Part shown: positions 36,085 to 48,246 of the stretch, piece by piece | Layout of the letters: each line of letters starts with the position of its first letter | Position numbering within the stretch: the first letter of the stretch is position 1 | Assembly: GCA_007922225.1 (NCBI GenBank) | Contig: ML679960.1 | Span: 510,032 to 574,031, forward strand | Direction of reading: 5' to 3' | From: Emydura subglobosa | Taxonomy: Eukaryota > Chordata > Testudines > Chelidae | Length of the DNA stretch: 64,000 bases | The notes under the pieces: generated by a model | What the model was told of the DNA's origin: nothing | The model's database searches: none | The model's input: the letters and a program-made list of their open reading frames with translations, nothing else | Program-made: the position numbers and the translations under genes

Positions 36085-38800
36085 ACTGCTGCTCATCATC
36101 ATAGTATCTGAGTGCAAAATCTCCAGTGGCCTTCATCTAATCTCCAGCACTTCTCCTTTTACAAGATCAGAACTCTGCTTCAGGGAGGTTGGGAATAAGA
36201 TGGGTGTTTGAATTGTGAGACAGTGCCACTTACAGTGGAAGAGCTTTCTCAAAGAGGAAGATTTTGCAAAGGTTCCTATAGATGGTCTAACACTGGATTC
36301 ACCTGATCTCCTCTGGAAGATTGTTCCATAGCCGGATCTTCTCAACAGAGGATGCTTTGTCCCCAGCTCTCACATACTTTGTTCCGGGCTTGGTCTCCGA
36401 GGAGCACAGCTGTCACAGTGGTTCATAGAATGAAAGTCTCATATAGCTAGGACTCAGTCTGTAAATTGCTTTGAAAATAGGACCAAGGCCTTAAACTTAC
36501 ACCAGAATTTAACTAGAAGCCAATGAAGAGACTTGGAGTGCAATCCTGATATCCTTACTGTGCTTGGGTAATGGACAAGGCAGACACTCACATTCTGTGC
36601 CATGCCTTCACAGTCAGATTCAGATACGACGAGTTACAGAAATCCAGTCTGGTGGATTATGGTGGCTAGGCCCTTGTCTGGGAGGGAGAGATGAATTTTT
36701 CTAGTGAGCTGGAGGTGAAGAGGTATGTTTGGAAAGTGATGCTGCCCGGTCATCAAGAAGTCAAACAGGACCCTCAAGCTTCAGACAACTTTGACAAATG
36801 GGGGCTGTATGCCTTTAAAGGAAGGCAGAGACAGTGTCTTGGCCAGATCTTTGAAACATTTCCTGTTTCTGACCATCATCATTTTGGACTTGTCTGAGTT
36901 AAGCTTGTAAGCATGCTGACCTTTCAGTAATGGCGGAGGATGTATCATCTGAGAATGAAGAATACAGCTGAATGCCATCAGCATGCTGCAGGCAGTTGAA
37001 CCCCCTAGCAGCTCACTATCGCCCCTGGTGGTCTCATGTAGATATTGAAGAGAAGTGGGAATAGCATAGATCCCTGAGGTCCACTGTGTCAAAAGATGCA
37101 GAGAGGCCCAGCAGTATGAGCATGGAGATGCTACCTGTAATCCAAGATCATGAGAAATCTTTTAGTGCCAACAGAGCTGTCCCTGCTGTACCCTGGTCTG
37201 AACCGTGATTGTGAGAGATCCAGGATGCTGGCTGATGTCATGCTGTTGGAGTTGGGGGGTTACTATCCTTCCCTCAATTGTTTTGCCAAGGAATGGGAGC
37301 TTGGAGATGGCATGGCAATTGAAAATATTTTCAGGGTCAAGTGTTGGCTTCTTGAGGATTGACTGAACCATTCTATTTTTTGCCCCAAGAAGTATGGAAG
37401 GGGCACTTCTGTTAGGACCCCACAGCTGAACTCAAACCCTGCTCGTTGCCCTCAGCTGACTCAGCTAATGAACCCAGCCTCCTGGCTGGCTGAAGACTCC
37501 TGCAGGCACAGCTAAACCCTCCAGCAGCCCCGGCTCCTGGGCTGCTCAAACTAACAGCCTGGCCGTGGATGGCTTTGCCTAACGGTCAGGCTGGCTTACT
37601 GGTCGGAACAGAGGTAGCCAAGTCTACTGGCCAAGTCCAGGGGGTGAGCCAGCGCCACGAGCCAGAGATCAGGAACCAAGGGTTAGATCTGTGGTCGGAA
37701 GACTAATACCAAGTCCAGAGAGCAAACAGGAGCTGGGAAATCAGGGGTCAGAGCCAGCCTACCAGACATAGCAGGGGTAGGAGCCAGGAGTGGGACATGG
37801 AGTCAGGTGTAGGATACCAGGGACAAGGAGAAGGAAGCAGGAGCAGGGATCTGGAGTGAGGACTACGTGAAAGGAGGGAGCTGAGAGCAGGAAAAGGAAG
37901 CAGGACCAGAAACACAGCTGCAAGCCTGGAACGCTGTTTAGCAGCCAGGGTCCCCAGCTGCTGCAGGATTTAAGACTGTGTCTGCCGGAGTCTGGATTCT
38001 TTAGCTTAGTCAGCTGCGGGCAACCATCAGCCTGGTTCAGCTGTAGGCCCCTGACAGCTCCTCTGGAGGAGGCACTGACCATTCCCAATAGTAGCAGCCA
38101 TAGTAGCTGTTCTCTGGTTTTTACCTGTCAGGTGGGGAGAGGATCTGTTTCAGAGGTTGTGGCTCTAATAGTATTCATGGTTTCTTGAGCATCTTTATGT
38201 GTGATGGGGCCAAGCTCAGTCAGGTGTGGTGGAGCAGATAATACAATGTGGTTGGGGTGGAATTTTCTTTCCCAGTTAGCTCCATAAGTAGTCTGCTGAT
38301 CTTATCTGTGAAGTATGCTGACAGCTCTTCACAGTGGTTGGCATTCTGGGTTATGCAGTCGAGGTTGATCAGCCAGTTCACTATGTAAAACAGTTCTGCT
38401 GGGCACATTTTTGCCGTGTTCATTGTGAAGAATTAGGAGGCTCATTTTGCTTCTCTTGCTGCAGTGGCAGAGTCCTGTAAGTGGTGTTTGGGCAGCTGGC
38501 AGAGGGATTCAGAGTGGTTTTTGAGCCATTAGTATTCTAACTTTCTACCTGCTTATTTCATCTGCCATAGTTCATCTGTGCACCATGATGATCTAATGAA
38601 CTGGTGTGGGGGAGTACATGGTTTGGGGCCAACTAAGGCACTAATGGGAGTAGATGATAGGTAATTGTACTGTTGTAGTAATTCATTGGTGCTGTGGTCT
38701 TGTATTTGTGTGGCTTGTTCTTCTAAGACAAGTTGACAACTTAGAGTTCAGGAGTCTTGGGGGTGGGATGGGGGGGTGGACCAGCTTTGAGAGCAAAGTT
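36085..38800 (-). mobile_element. L2 LINE, ORF2 remnant, split by a solo LTR
   Basis: Minus strand, 38800 downward. The linker before RT reads CEELSAYFTDKISRLLMELT (38330-38280). After the LTR insertion comes RT, with frames giving FDTVDLRD, FNIY-like and SDDT boxes (about 37100-36930) and LNSDKSKMMMVRNRKCF near 36880. The C-terminus reads FKAIYRLSPSYM then ASSVEKIRLWNNLPEEIR near 36330. The ASP pair of the SDDT box is still readable but the frame is broken repeatedly. The 3' end is at the left. L2 is an old non-LTR retrotransposon related to CR1. Confidence 0.78.
37410..38056. mobile_element. Solo LTR-like element inside the L2
   Basis: Begins TGTTAGGACCCC and ends GGCCCCTGACA, so the ends are short inverted repeats with TG...CA. 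The flanks acttc and gctcc are a degraded 5-bp duplication. The L2 reading resumes on both sides. The interior is purine-rich (ggaagcaggagcagggatct) and no coding frame belongs to a known protein. A solo LTR arises by recombination between the two LTRs of a provirus or gypsy element. Confidence 0.65.
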
Positions 38801-39802
38801 TTGAATATCCAGTTACTCCTTCCAGGGGTATAAATTTCTAGTCACAAAGTTAGGCCACCACATGAGTCTTTTATTAATTATTATTATTACTACCCCACAG
38901 AATATTATGACATCTATCAAGAATGGATTTAGATATTTTACTGTCCCCACACACCCCTGGGACTGTGCTATCCTCCTCTGTGAAGGCAGTCAAAACACTT
39001 GTTATCTTCTGAGCTCCAAAAGCCTGGTATCCTAAATAGAAGGCTTTTCACTGGAAATATTCTCTATTGCTTTCATCAACCTGAACCACCAGTGGTCAGC
39101 AACAACTAAGTGAGCTAGAGATGTATTTCTCTTATAGATACAATAAAATTGATGCTCGAGAGACCCACTGGTGTTGCAGCAACTCAGCCACTGAGTCAGA
39201 CATCAGCAAGAACACTTTTTATGGGGAAAGGTAAAGAAGGGAAAGGCCCCTTTCCCTCCTCCCAGTGGTCTCATGTGTCTGTTAGCTGAGTAAGAAGGAA
39301 GAAATCCTCCTCTCTTCTGAAGGCAGCGAAGCACGAACATGCCTATTGATGGCACACTGAGTTTATTACAGGGAGGACAGCAGACCAATGGGGACTCCTT
39401 ATAGGAAAAAGCAGGTAGAGATGGAGAAGAAGCTAGAGTTATGTGGAAGAAAAAGAGGGGGTTGGGTGGGGGATTGATTGTTCATAGAGATTTAGTGAGG
39501 ACACTTGCAAGTTCAGATAGTGCAGAAAAGATTAGAATCAGCTCCCTAAGTTTTAAACCCTTATCCAAATCAAATCCAATCACCAAACTTTTTGAAGTTT
39601 CTGTCATCACTAGTTGCAAAACAACACACAAAGTTAGTTGTTTGTTCTGTATTCCTCTTCTAAGGGTAACTCGGATGGGAGTACTATTTTATTGAACTTG
39701 AACAGTAAACAATATTTCACATTCCTGTATGTAACATATGCACACCCCAAAATTAAATTCCCCCCTGGTTTTGCAAAACCAAAAATCATGACCTTCTAAT
39801 TA
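38801..39802. other. No gene recognised
   Basis: Non-coding. A G-rich patch lies at 38760-38778. Confidence 0.5.
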
Positions 39803-39905
39803 TTCATAGATTTCAAGGCCAGAAGGGACCATTGTGATCATTTAGTCTGACTCCTATTTAACACAGGCCATACAACCCCTACAAAATAATTCCTACACTA
39901 TATCG
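39803..39905 (-). mobile_element. CR1 LINE 3' tail
   Basis: ttcaaggccagaagggacca and ttgtgatcatttagtctgac are the inverse of the CR1 3' terminus common in reptiles. Only about 100 bp remain. Confidence 0.88.
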
Positions 39906-40407
39906 TTTAGAAAAAAAACACGTGACACTGCGCCAGCAAAGGTTAAATGACCAGTATGCTGCATAACTAGAAAATCAACCTTTAAGGACATTTTAGAAAA
40001 CATTAAAATGGTAAACAGGACCACTCCTCGTAGATAGTTCTCAAAGACATGTTAATAGACTAGAGTCTTTGAAATATAGGCCTGTACTGATAGAGTCAGA
40101 AGTAGATACTAATTGTATTTGTTTGTGTTTACCTATATCTTGTTAGAAGTTTAACAATGTGATTTAATTAGCTTATAGATGCCAAACTTCTGATCCTGTC
40201 CGTAATGTTTCATTACTCTATTCTATTGATTCAGAGCTCAAAAAAGAAATATTAACATTTAAATGTAACTGGTGGTGTAATAATATTATTGCCTTCATTT
40301 CTCAGTGTGATTCCACATTATAAAACTATCTGTGAATTGTTTGAATGGTTAATTGCCTTATGATAATGAATGCAGCTACTTACTGGTGTGTGCCTAGGTA
40401 ACAGAGC
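39906..40407. other. No feature recognised
   Basis: AT-rich, non-coding. Confidence 0.5.
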
Positions 40408-40560
40408 AGTGGTTCCCAAACTTTTTTGCTCTCCACCCCATCAGCCGGTTTGCACCCCCCCAGGAGCTAGAGCAGGAGTGTGGCTGGGGTGAGGGCCAGG
40501 AGCCGGGCTGGTGTGGGGTGAGGAGAGGCAGCCGGGAGCTGGGGCCAGGAGTGGGGTGAC
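40408..40560 (+). mobile_element. hAT-type MITE, left end only
   Basis: cagtggttcccaaactttt at 40411 is the terminal repeat of a widespread hAT (Charlie-like) family. It is followed by a C-rich then G-rich stretch. No right terminal repeat is seen. Confidence 0.6.
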
Positions 40561-40944
40561 TCTAGCTTATCCCTGCAAATTCTCATGGAAGAATTTGAAT
40601 AAAGTCTGCACGTGGATTGCCTGTTGGTCTATAACTTATGGATCTGATTCTAGAAGGAGTTTTACAAATCATCAGCTCACCATCTCTGCTAAGAAACTGA
40701 CCTAAGAACTTTATTCATATCTGTATGTATAATGACTTTTAGCCACAGCAACTCTTTCTTTTCTTTTTTAACAAATCTTAGATTAATTAATAAGAAATGG
40801 CTGCAAGTGTGTATTTGGATAAAATCTGAATTATTCATTGACCTCATAGGTAGTGTGTCCAATCTCTTGGGATTGGTAGAATTTTATATACGGTGAATAA
40901 AATTTTAAGTAATCTTCACTATAAAGACTTGGCTGTGTGGGTGG

Positions 40945-41110
40945 GAGCGAAAGGCTGGATTGCTTAAATAGAAGTATATTTTAGCTTCTTGGTAACCAGT
41001 AAAGTATTAGAGAATCTGTTTCGTTACTGGTTTGGTGAATCTAATGATAGAATAAACTAGCAGTTAGGGGGAGCATCTGTCCTATTCTTTGCAGTTTGCC
41101 CCTCCAGCAA
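40945..41110 (+). repeat. Decayed copy of the LTR-like repeat of 7996-8875
   Basis: ttagcttcttggtaaccagt, ttactggtttggtga and ctttgcagtttgcccctcc follow the order of 8720-8835 (ttggcttcttgataaccagt, gtggctggttggg, ttttgcagcctgcct). Confidence 0.6.
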
Positions 41111-41605
41111 CCATAGTCACAACATCCAATCATGACTGAAAAATTGTCAGCAATGGAGAGTTCACCACAACACTTGGTAAATTGTCTTAATAGTTAATTA
41201 CTTTTATTGACAAACGTTTACGCTTTATTTCTAGCCTGAATTTGTCAAGATTCAACTTCCAGCCACTGGATCATGTTATACCTTTCTCTGCTAGTCAGAA
41301 GAGCCCATTATATCAGATACTTGTTCCCCATGTAGGCACTTACAGACTGTAATCAAGTCACACCTTCATCTTCTCTTTGTTAAGCTAAACAAATTGAGCT
41401 TCTAGTCTACTACTATAAGGTAGGTTTACGAATCCTTTAATCATTCTTGTGGCTCTGAACATTCTCCAATTTATCAATATCCTTCTTGTATTATGGATAC
41501 CATGACTGGACATACTATTACAGCAACTATCACACCAGTGCCAAATACAGAGGTAAATTACCTCCCTTATCCTACTCAAGATTCCCATTTATGCATCCCA
41601 GGATC

Positions 41606-43111
41606 ATAGTGACCCATAGTCCTCTTGGTGCCAAATGGCAGAGGGCTAAGAGGGTGCCTAGTGGTTTACAGGAATCTCCATGGTCAGATATATGCATATT
41701 AGTTCATTAAAGAGTCACAAGTAAGGTCTCTACTGAGAGCCAGTAGCCTCTGGTCATCACAATCATTGCAAAATGTACTTAAGATTAATATTTAAGTTAT
41801 ATATCAATACTGAAAATTATGTTCTTAAGGTCTTGGAGGAGGTGACATGCCTCGGACAGGTTCCTTTCAATCAGGAGGTAACAGATATTTGTATTCTAAT
41901 CCGGTCATAAGTGTCTTGTATATTAATCCACTTCACAATGGAGGTCTATCTGCATACTGAGCTTGATGCTAATCAAAAGATTGCAAAATTGACAAATGAG
42001 GGAAGGCACAAGGGGAAAAAAAAGTCAGCTAGGGTGTCCTGTTTATGAAAGAACAAAAGACTGTCCTGATATAGGTACCAGGAAAAACCCTTCATCCTTC
42101 ACTGGGTAAGCAAACTGACAGCGTGTTGTGTCTCATATAAAAAAGGGGTCACGGCAAACCTGGCAGTAAAGTGCTGGCGAGAAATACTTTATTAGACATG
42201 AGAGTATCTTGTAAATTAAGTCTAGGCTCTAGAATGTGTTATGATTTTATTCTATGTGTAACCATTTGTTTCCAAAACTTCTACTTGCACTCACTTGAAT
42301 CTCTATACTTTATTAAATGAACTTTATATGGCAGTTCTCTTTTAACATATCTAAGTGGTGAGCGTTAAGCAAAGGGGTGATCTGAGGTGGCAAGCTGGGG
42401 TGTACTGTTTCTCTGGAAGCAGAAAATCTGTGAAAGCTGTGAGTGTCCAGTGGATCAGGGGCTGGACCCTCCTGGGAGACACTTCCAGGGCTTAGGGACT
42501 GCAGTTAGGGATGTAAAATACTAATGGCTAAACGGTTAACCGATAAGTATTAGTCTTACCATTAAGACTAATACTTATCTGTTTACCGGTGGCGCGGGGG
42601 TTAACCCGCAGCACAGGCTCTCTGTCTCCATGGTGATAGTGTTGGGCCATGGCGAAGGTGGCTGTGCTGCTGCTGCTGTTGCCTGAGGGTGCAGGGACCC
42701 TGGTCTAGGTGCTGCGGAGTGTCCCGCTGCAGAACATCAGGGACCACGGGTCCGAGACAAGGGGGTCCCCCATGGAGCCGGGCTGGGGGCACTATCTGGG
42801 GGCTGAGGGAGGGGGCAGGGTGTGAGGAGGACGACAAAATTATATCGTTAAAACGCTTAACCGATATAATTTTAATTGTTTAAATGGGTACTTTTAAAAA
42901 CAATATTTACATCCCTAGTCACAGTGTGCCTATTGCTAACTAGTGGATAGACAGCAGGACCTGTGCAGGCCTAGAGAGGAGGGCTTATGTTGCCTGTTGC
43001 TGGTGGACTTGGGAAGCTGACCCACAGCAGGCACAGACGAGGCTTCCTCGTGCTAAAGGCAAAAAGTAGTGAGCTATCTCACAATCCTGGGCATTCCCAG
43101 GAAGCATCACA
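41606..43111. repeat. LTR-like repeat inserted in the CR1, itself carrying a MITE
   Basis: CR1 sequence stops at ...cccaggatc and resumes at atctcattagccc, sharing ATC (41603-41605 and 43112-43114) as a short target duplication. Within are ggtccatgcc-like and acaatggaggtctatctgca words, then tttattaaatgaactttata with an AT-rich poly(A)-signal-like zone near 42310. The words match a reptile interspersed repeat I recall; LTR class is an inference. Length without the nested MITE is about 1.1 kb. Confidence 0.65.
42506..42917. mobile_element. MITE with TAGGGATGTAAA ends, GC-rich interior
   Basis: The terminal inverted repeats are tagggatgtaaa (42506-42517) and tttacatcccta (42906-42917). Shared AGT at the junctions suggests a short target duplication. 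At 42542-42579 there is a perfect 17-bp inverted repeat with a 4-base loop (gataagtattagtctta / ccat / taagactaatacttatc). Between AT-rich ends lies a GC-rich core, 42585-42830. Its open plus frame is not a recognised protein. Confidence 0.8.
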
Positions 43112-43810
43112 ATCTCATTAGCCCTTTTGGCCACAATGTTACACAACGGAGCTCATGTTCAGCTGATTATCCACCCACACCCCCAAATCTTTTTCAGAGT
43201 CACTGCTTCCCAGAATAGAGTTCTCCGTTCTGTAAGTACGGCCTACAGTCTTTGTTCTGAGACGTACACATTTACATGTAGCTGTATTCAAATGAATATT
43301 GTTTGCTTGCACCCAGCTTGCTAAGTGATTCAAATTGCTCTGTATCAGTGACCTGTTTCTTTATTATTTACCACTCCTCTCCAATTTATGTCATCTGCAA
43401 ACTTTATCAGTGATGATTTTATGTTTTCATCCAGGTAATGAATAATAAGGTTATATAATGCAGAGCCAAGAACCAATCCCTGAGGCATCCCACTATAAAC
43501 ACCCCTCTCAACGATTCCCTCTTTACAATTACACTGAGACCTATCAGTTAGCTGGCTTTTAACCCATTTACTCAGTGCCATGTTGATTTTATATCATTTT
43601 AGTTTTTTATTCAAAATGTCGTGCAGTACCAAGTCAAACGTCTTAAGAAGCCTAAATATATTACATCAACACTATTAACTTTATCAACCAAACCTGTAAT
43701 CTCAACAACAACAAAAAGATCCTGTCAAACTAACAATGTAACTTCCATAAACCTATGCTGATTTGTACATCTTTATTCTCCACAGAAATTCAGTCATCAC
43801 TATACGCATC

Positions 43811-45069
43811 AAGATGATGTAATTTTTCAATTTCTAGATTTACTTTTGATCAGGTGTAATTTTTTACATTAAAAAGAAAATAACTTTGTTAACCATTCTA
43901 ACTTTCCTTCCATTCTGTTTCACACAAATGCACTTTGCATCTTCTCCACTTGACTAAGTAAGGGTGATAATGTCGGTACCTTGAGGAGCATGAATAAAAC
44001 TAGTAAAAACAGCAGATGTAATGTTTGGCTTTGATCTAATCACACTCTTTTCTCAAATTTGCTTTAAAAGATTTAATGAATGTAAAGTCTCCATTTAGAT
44101 TTTTTTAAATAAAAGAACACCTGAAACAAATAATTCAGACACACAGACTTCAAAGCACACCAGCAGAGAAGCTGTCAATAATTGAAGTGGACAGTTGGTC
44201 CATTACACAGCAGTGCACATAGCAATTCTGCTCAGCAAGAAAACCTAGTGCCAGGAAGCAACACCACTGTAAACATTAGCTTTGCTACTGCAGATTTTCA
44301 TTTTTAGCTTAGGTTAGAACAGTATAGCTGACTAGTCTGGCACTATTTGAAAGTGACATGCACAGTATACTCCTGTAACCCTGTTTTCATTTAGAAATTC
44401 CAAGCTCCCATTTCATCCTGTCATTCTCTCAGCAGGCAAGACAAACAAGACATACCAAAAAATTAGGATTCCTAAGTTTTTTTTCAAACTGCCATTGTAC
44501 GGGACAACAAGGAAAGTAAGTTTTCCCCAACTAAGAAATCCAACCTCACACTGTATTAAATTAATTTACAGATGGCAGACAATTAATTCTCTGTATTAAC
44601 CCAGATGGCATACAATTAATTCTCTGCATTAGTCCAATCCTACATCCATGACTGCTATCTGAGGGAAACTGACTGAATTCATGAGTACTATGAATAATCA
44701 CACGTGGATTCACTGTAAGTTTAACTATGCTAACTACCAAGTGTTAGTAATGCTAACTCGTATTACTAGTAAGATGGAAAAAAACAGTTTGGATAAGTAC
44801 AAACCTAAGTCATCACCCAAAACTTGAACCAAGCTCAGATAACTTTTCCCTTGCATTATCCTCCTGCCCCTAATTTTTATATGTTTCTGTAAAGCTTTGT
44901 TCTGGTCAGACTTGGAAGCAGTGAAATATTACCATTCAGGAATTTTTTTTCTCGGCTACTGCTGACACTACTAGAAGCAGCAAGTGCAAGAGTTTTATGA
45001 AAGAGCCTGTTGAGAAATTTTGCAGAACCTGAAATTTTTCACATTTGAGGTAAGACTCCAAAAAACTGA
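43811..45069. other. No gene; short tandem duplication at 44569-44633
   Basis: AT-rich and non-coding. 44569-44600 and 44602-44633 are near-identical 32-bp units (cagatggcagacaattaatt versus cagatggcatacaattaatt), spaced 33 bp. Confidence 0.6.
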
Positions 45070-45088
45070 GTTACTTACCAATAACTGT

Positions 45089-45130
45089 TGTTCTTCGAGA
45101 TGTGTTGCTCATATCCATTCCAATATAGGT
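45089..45130. repeat. DIRS inverted terminal repeat, 3' side
   Basis: Reads gttcttcgagatgtgttgct followed by catatccattccaataggtg-like sequence (catatccattccaatatagg). It pairs with 50860-50902; weaker pairing extends outward to about 45070. Confidence 0.9.
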
Positions 45131-45186
45131 GATTAAAAAAGCCATACCTTGGAGGCGGGTAGGAGTTACTGGTGAGTTGCCCTCAT

Positions 45187-46426
45187 CAGCACGGCTCTGC
45201 CAAATCCCACGTCTTCTCTCTCGCCTGCTGCACGATGGCGTAATGGGACATAAAGGTGTGCACCAACAACCAGGTGGCAGCTTTGCAGATGTCCTGCAGG
45301 GGCACCCTCTCCAGGAAGGCCGCAGACGAGACCTGGGCTCTGGTTGAGTGCGCTGAAACAGCCCCTGGAAGCGGTACATTCACCTGCTCGTAGCAGCACT
45401 TGATGCAGGCGGTGATCCATGCAGAGATGCGCTAGGTGGAGACAGGTGAGCCTTTCATTCGGTCCGCCACTGCAACGAAGAGCTGCGTTGACTTCCAGAA
45501 CGGCTTCGTCCTGTTGATGTAGTAGGCCAGGGCCTGTCTGACATCCAGGAAGTGCCATCTCCGTGAGGTTTGGGAAAAAACATGGGAAGGAAGATGTCTT
45601 GGTTATAGTGAAATTGGGAGATCACCTTAGGTAGGAAGGCTGGATGGGGTCTCAACCGCACCTTATCTTTGTAAAACACCATGTAGGGGGGCTCCAAGGT
45701 CAAAGCTCTAATCTCAGAAACCCTCCTAGCCGAGGTAATGGCCACCAGGAAGGCTACCTTCCACGATAGGATGAGCAGCAGGCATGTAGCCATAGGTTCG
45801 AAGGGGGGCCCCGTTAACCTGGTCCTCTCCAGACTAAGATCCCAGGGAGGCACCGGGTCATGGTGTGGGTAAAGCCTCTCCACCCCCTTGAGGAACCTGA
45901 CTGACATGGGATTGGAGAACAGGGATCTCCCCTCTAGTGGCTGATGGAAAGCCGAAATGGCCACCAGGTGGACTTTTAGAGAGGCCAGTGCCAACCCCTG
46001 GAGTTTTAGCTGGAGCAGATACTCCAGGATCGCCTGGATAGGCGAGAGGCTTGGCCGGATGCCCTGGGACTCCGCCCAGCAGGTAAACCTTCTCCACTTG
46101 GCCCGGTACACGACCTGTGTGGAAAGTTTTCTGCTGCCGAGCAGAATCTGTTGGATCTGCGCCGAGCAATCTCTCTCCCCCTCCATCAGCCACAGAGTCT
46201 CCATGCTGTCAGGTGCAGGGAGTCCAGGTGAAGCAGATGACCCTGGTCTTGGGAGAGCAGGTCGTGTCGTCTCAGGAGCTCCATTGGCGGGGTGATCGAC
46301 AGGTCCAGCAGCATACTGTACCAGTGCTGTCTCAGCCAGGCTGGGCCAACAAGTATTACGTCCGCTCTGTCTCTCTTGATTTTCAAGAGGACCTCGGGCA
46401 GGAGCGGAATGGGGGGGGGAACACAT
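45187..46426 (-). pseudogene. DIRS tyrosine recombinase (YR)
   Basis: The main frame 46426-45455 (323 codons) starts inside the RT-RH reading region. The N-terminal SAM-like core-binding part reads LLGSRKLSTQVVYRAKWRRF then LEYLLQLKLQGLALASLKVH. The catalytic domain has TSARRVSEIRALT with the first catalytic Arg (about 45725), then KDKVRLRPHPAFLPKVISQF. A frameshift near 45590 moves the rest to another frame: LDVRQALAYYINRTKPFW, a stop replacing Gln near 45435, then LQDICKAATWLLVHTFMSHY with the presumed His and nucleophile Tyr (about 45250). The enzyme would integrate circular DNA without target duplication. Two disabling lesions are visible, so it is not functional as it stands. Confidence 0.88.
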
Positions 46427-48119
46427 ACATGAGGGTCCCCTTCCACTCGATGAGGAACGCGTCAGAGATGGAGCCTGACTCGCAACCCTGGAGCGAGCAA
46501 AACCTCGGGCACTTCTTGTTCCAGGATAACACGAACAAGTCCAGTTGCGGAATACCCCACTTGTGGAAAATGAAAGTTACTATCTCCGGGTGCAGTGACC
46601 AGTCGTGGCGGGGTAGAAACGACCTGCTGAGGCAGTTCGCCTCGTCGTTCATGACCCTCGGGAGGTGAGAGGCAGATAAGTGAAAGTCATGCCTCACTGC
46701 GAAGTCCCACAGTCGAATGGCCTCCTGGCAGAGGGCCGAGGATCGTGCTCCCCCCGCCTGTTGATGTAAAACATGGCTGCGGTATTGTCCGTCAGCATCT
46801 GCACCACCCTGCCCCTCAGGAACACCTTGCAGGCCATCCTGACAGCCCTGAGCTCTTTCACATTGATATGGAGGCTTTTCTCCTCCTCTGACCACAGCCC
46901 CTGGGTGCCCAGGTCGGCACTGATGTGGGCTCCCCACCCCATGTCCGAGGCGTCGGAGATCAGGGTGACCAATGGGGCCAGATCCCTGAAGGGGACACCC
47001 CTCAATACTGCCCCGGGAGTCCTCCACCAATTCAGCGAGGCTAGTACCCATGGGGGAACCGTGACCACCCTGTTCAAGGGTTGTCTGCTTAGTGTATACG
47101 CCAAGGCCAACCATGCCTGGAGTGGCCTGAGTTTGAGGCGAGCCAGCCTCACCAAATATGTGCAGGCCGCCATGTGCCCTAACAGCTGAAGGCAGTGCCT
47201 GGCTGTCGTCGTGGGGCACCAGTGCAGCTGGGCGATAATCACGGCCATAGACTCGAACCGGGATTGCGGGAGGAAGGTGATGGCCTGGGAATGGTCCAGG
47301 GTGGCCCCAATAAATTCTATGCATTGCACCAGGGTCAGAGTTGACTTCTGCTCGTTTATGAGCAGCCCCAGTTTGTTGCATGTGGCACAGGTGAGGGACA
47401 CACTGTCCTGAACATGGGACCTGGACCTGCCCCTGATTAGCCAGTCATCCAGGTATGGGAAGATTTGCACCCCTCTGAGCCTCAAGTGGGCAGCCACCAC
47501 CGCCATACACTTGGTGAATACCCTGGGGGCAGACGAGAGGCCAAAAGGCAGGGCTATAAACAGTAGTGAGACCCAGCTACCATACACCAGAGGAAGCGCC
47601 TGTAGCTGGGAAGGATGGAAACATGGAAATATACATCCTTCAAATCGAGGGCGGCATACCAATCTCCTGGATCCAGAGCAGGGATAATGGAGGCTAGGGA
47701 AACCATATGGAACCTGAGACGCTTGATAAACTTGTTTAGTTGGCGTAGGTCTAATATGGGCCTCTGGCCCCCTTTTGCTTTCAGGATGAGGAAGTATCTG
47801 GAGTAAAATCCTCTCCCTATCTCTTGCGTGGGGACCGCTTCCCCCACCCCCAGGTTGAGGAGGGTGTTCACCTCCCGTAAGAGGAGTTGCTCATGAGAGG
47901 GGTCCCTGAAGAGGGACGGGGTGGGGGCATGTTTGGAGGGAAGGCTGTAAATTGGAGAGCGTATCCTCGGAGAACTACTTCGAGGACCCACCAGTCTGAA
48001 ATTATGTTTTGCCATTCAGCGAAGAATGGTTTTAGCCTGTCTAAGAAGGTACGGGACGGATCCGGGAGAGAGGTATGAGTGCCACCCTCGGGCGCACTAT
48101 CAAAACTGCTTCCTGTTAC
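46186..48119 (-). pseudogene. DIRS reverse transcriptase-RNase H
   Basis: The RT starts with FFAEWQNIISDWWVLEVVLR (48030-47970). A frameshift near 47945 leads to EIGRGFYSRYFLILKAKGGQ and LDPGDWYAALDLKDVYFHVS with the first catalytic Asp. Another shift near 47575 leads to ALPFGLSSAPRVFTKCM and YLDDWLIRGRS with the DD pair (47445-47458). RNase H follows: ISDASDMGWGAHISADLGTQ, then ELRAVRMACKVFL and MLTDNTAAMFYINRRG. After a shift near 46740 comes SASHLPRVMNDEANCLSR. The final block LPEVLLKIKRDRADVILVGP is reached only across a G homopolymer at 46411-46419, where the frame changes. Catalytic residues survive, but at least four frameshifts break the protein. Confidence 0.9.
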
Positions 48120-48246
48120 TCGGCCTCTTGGGGGGCCCTTGCTGGGAGGTTGCGGACAAGCTAGAGCGATTGCATCGCCTGAACCTCCTGTTCCTTTCTC
48201 TGCCCCTACCGGGCTGAAAGGGTCTAAGCGATGGCCTAGGCTGTTG

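Larger units (their letters stand above)
41125..43810 (-). mobile_element. CR1 LINE ORF2 remnant, interrupted at 41606-43111
   Basis: Minus strand. The RT block gives MALSKWVKSQLTDRSQ, GMPQGLVLGSALYNLIIHYL and LIKFADDINWRGVVNN, with the FADD catalytic box near 43400. The next motif is SILGSSDSEKDLGVWVD (43205-43155). After the interruption, RATRMIKGFVNLPYSSRLEA (41460-41400) and the LFSLTKRR-type tail follow. Joined across the insertion the order is that of one CR1, so the two parts were contiguous. Stops and small deletions are scattered through it. Confidence 0.85.
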
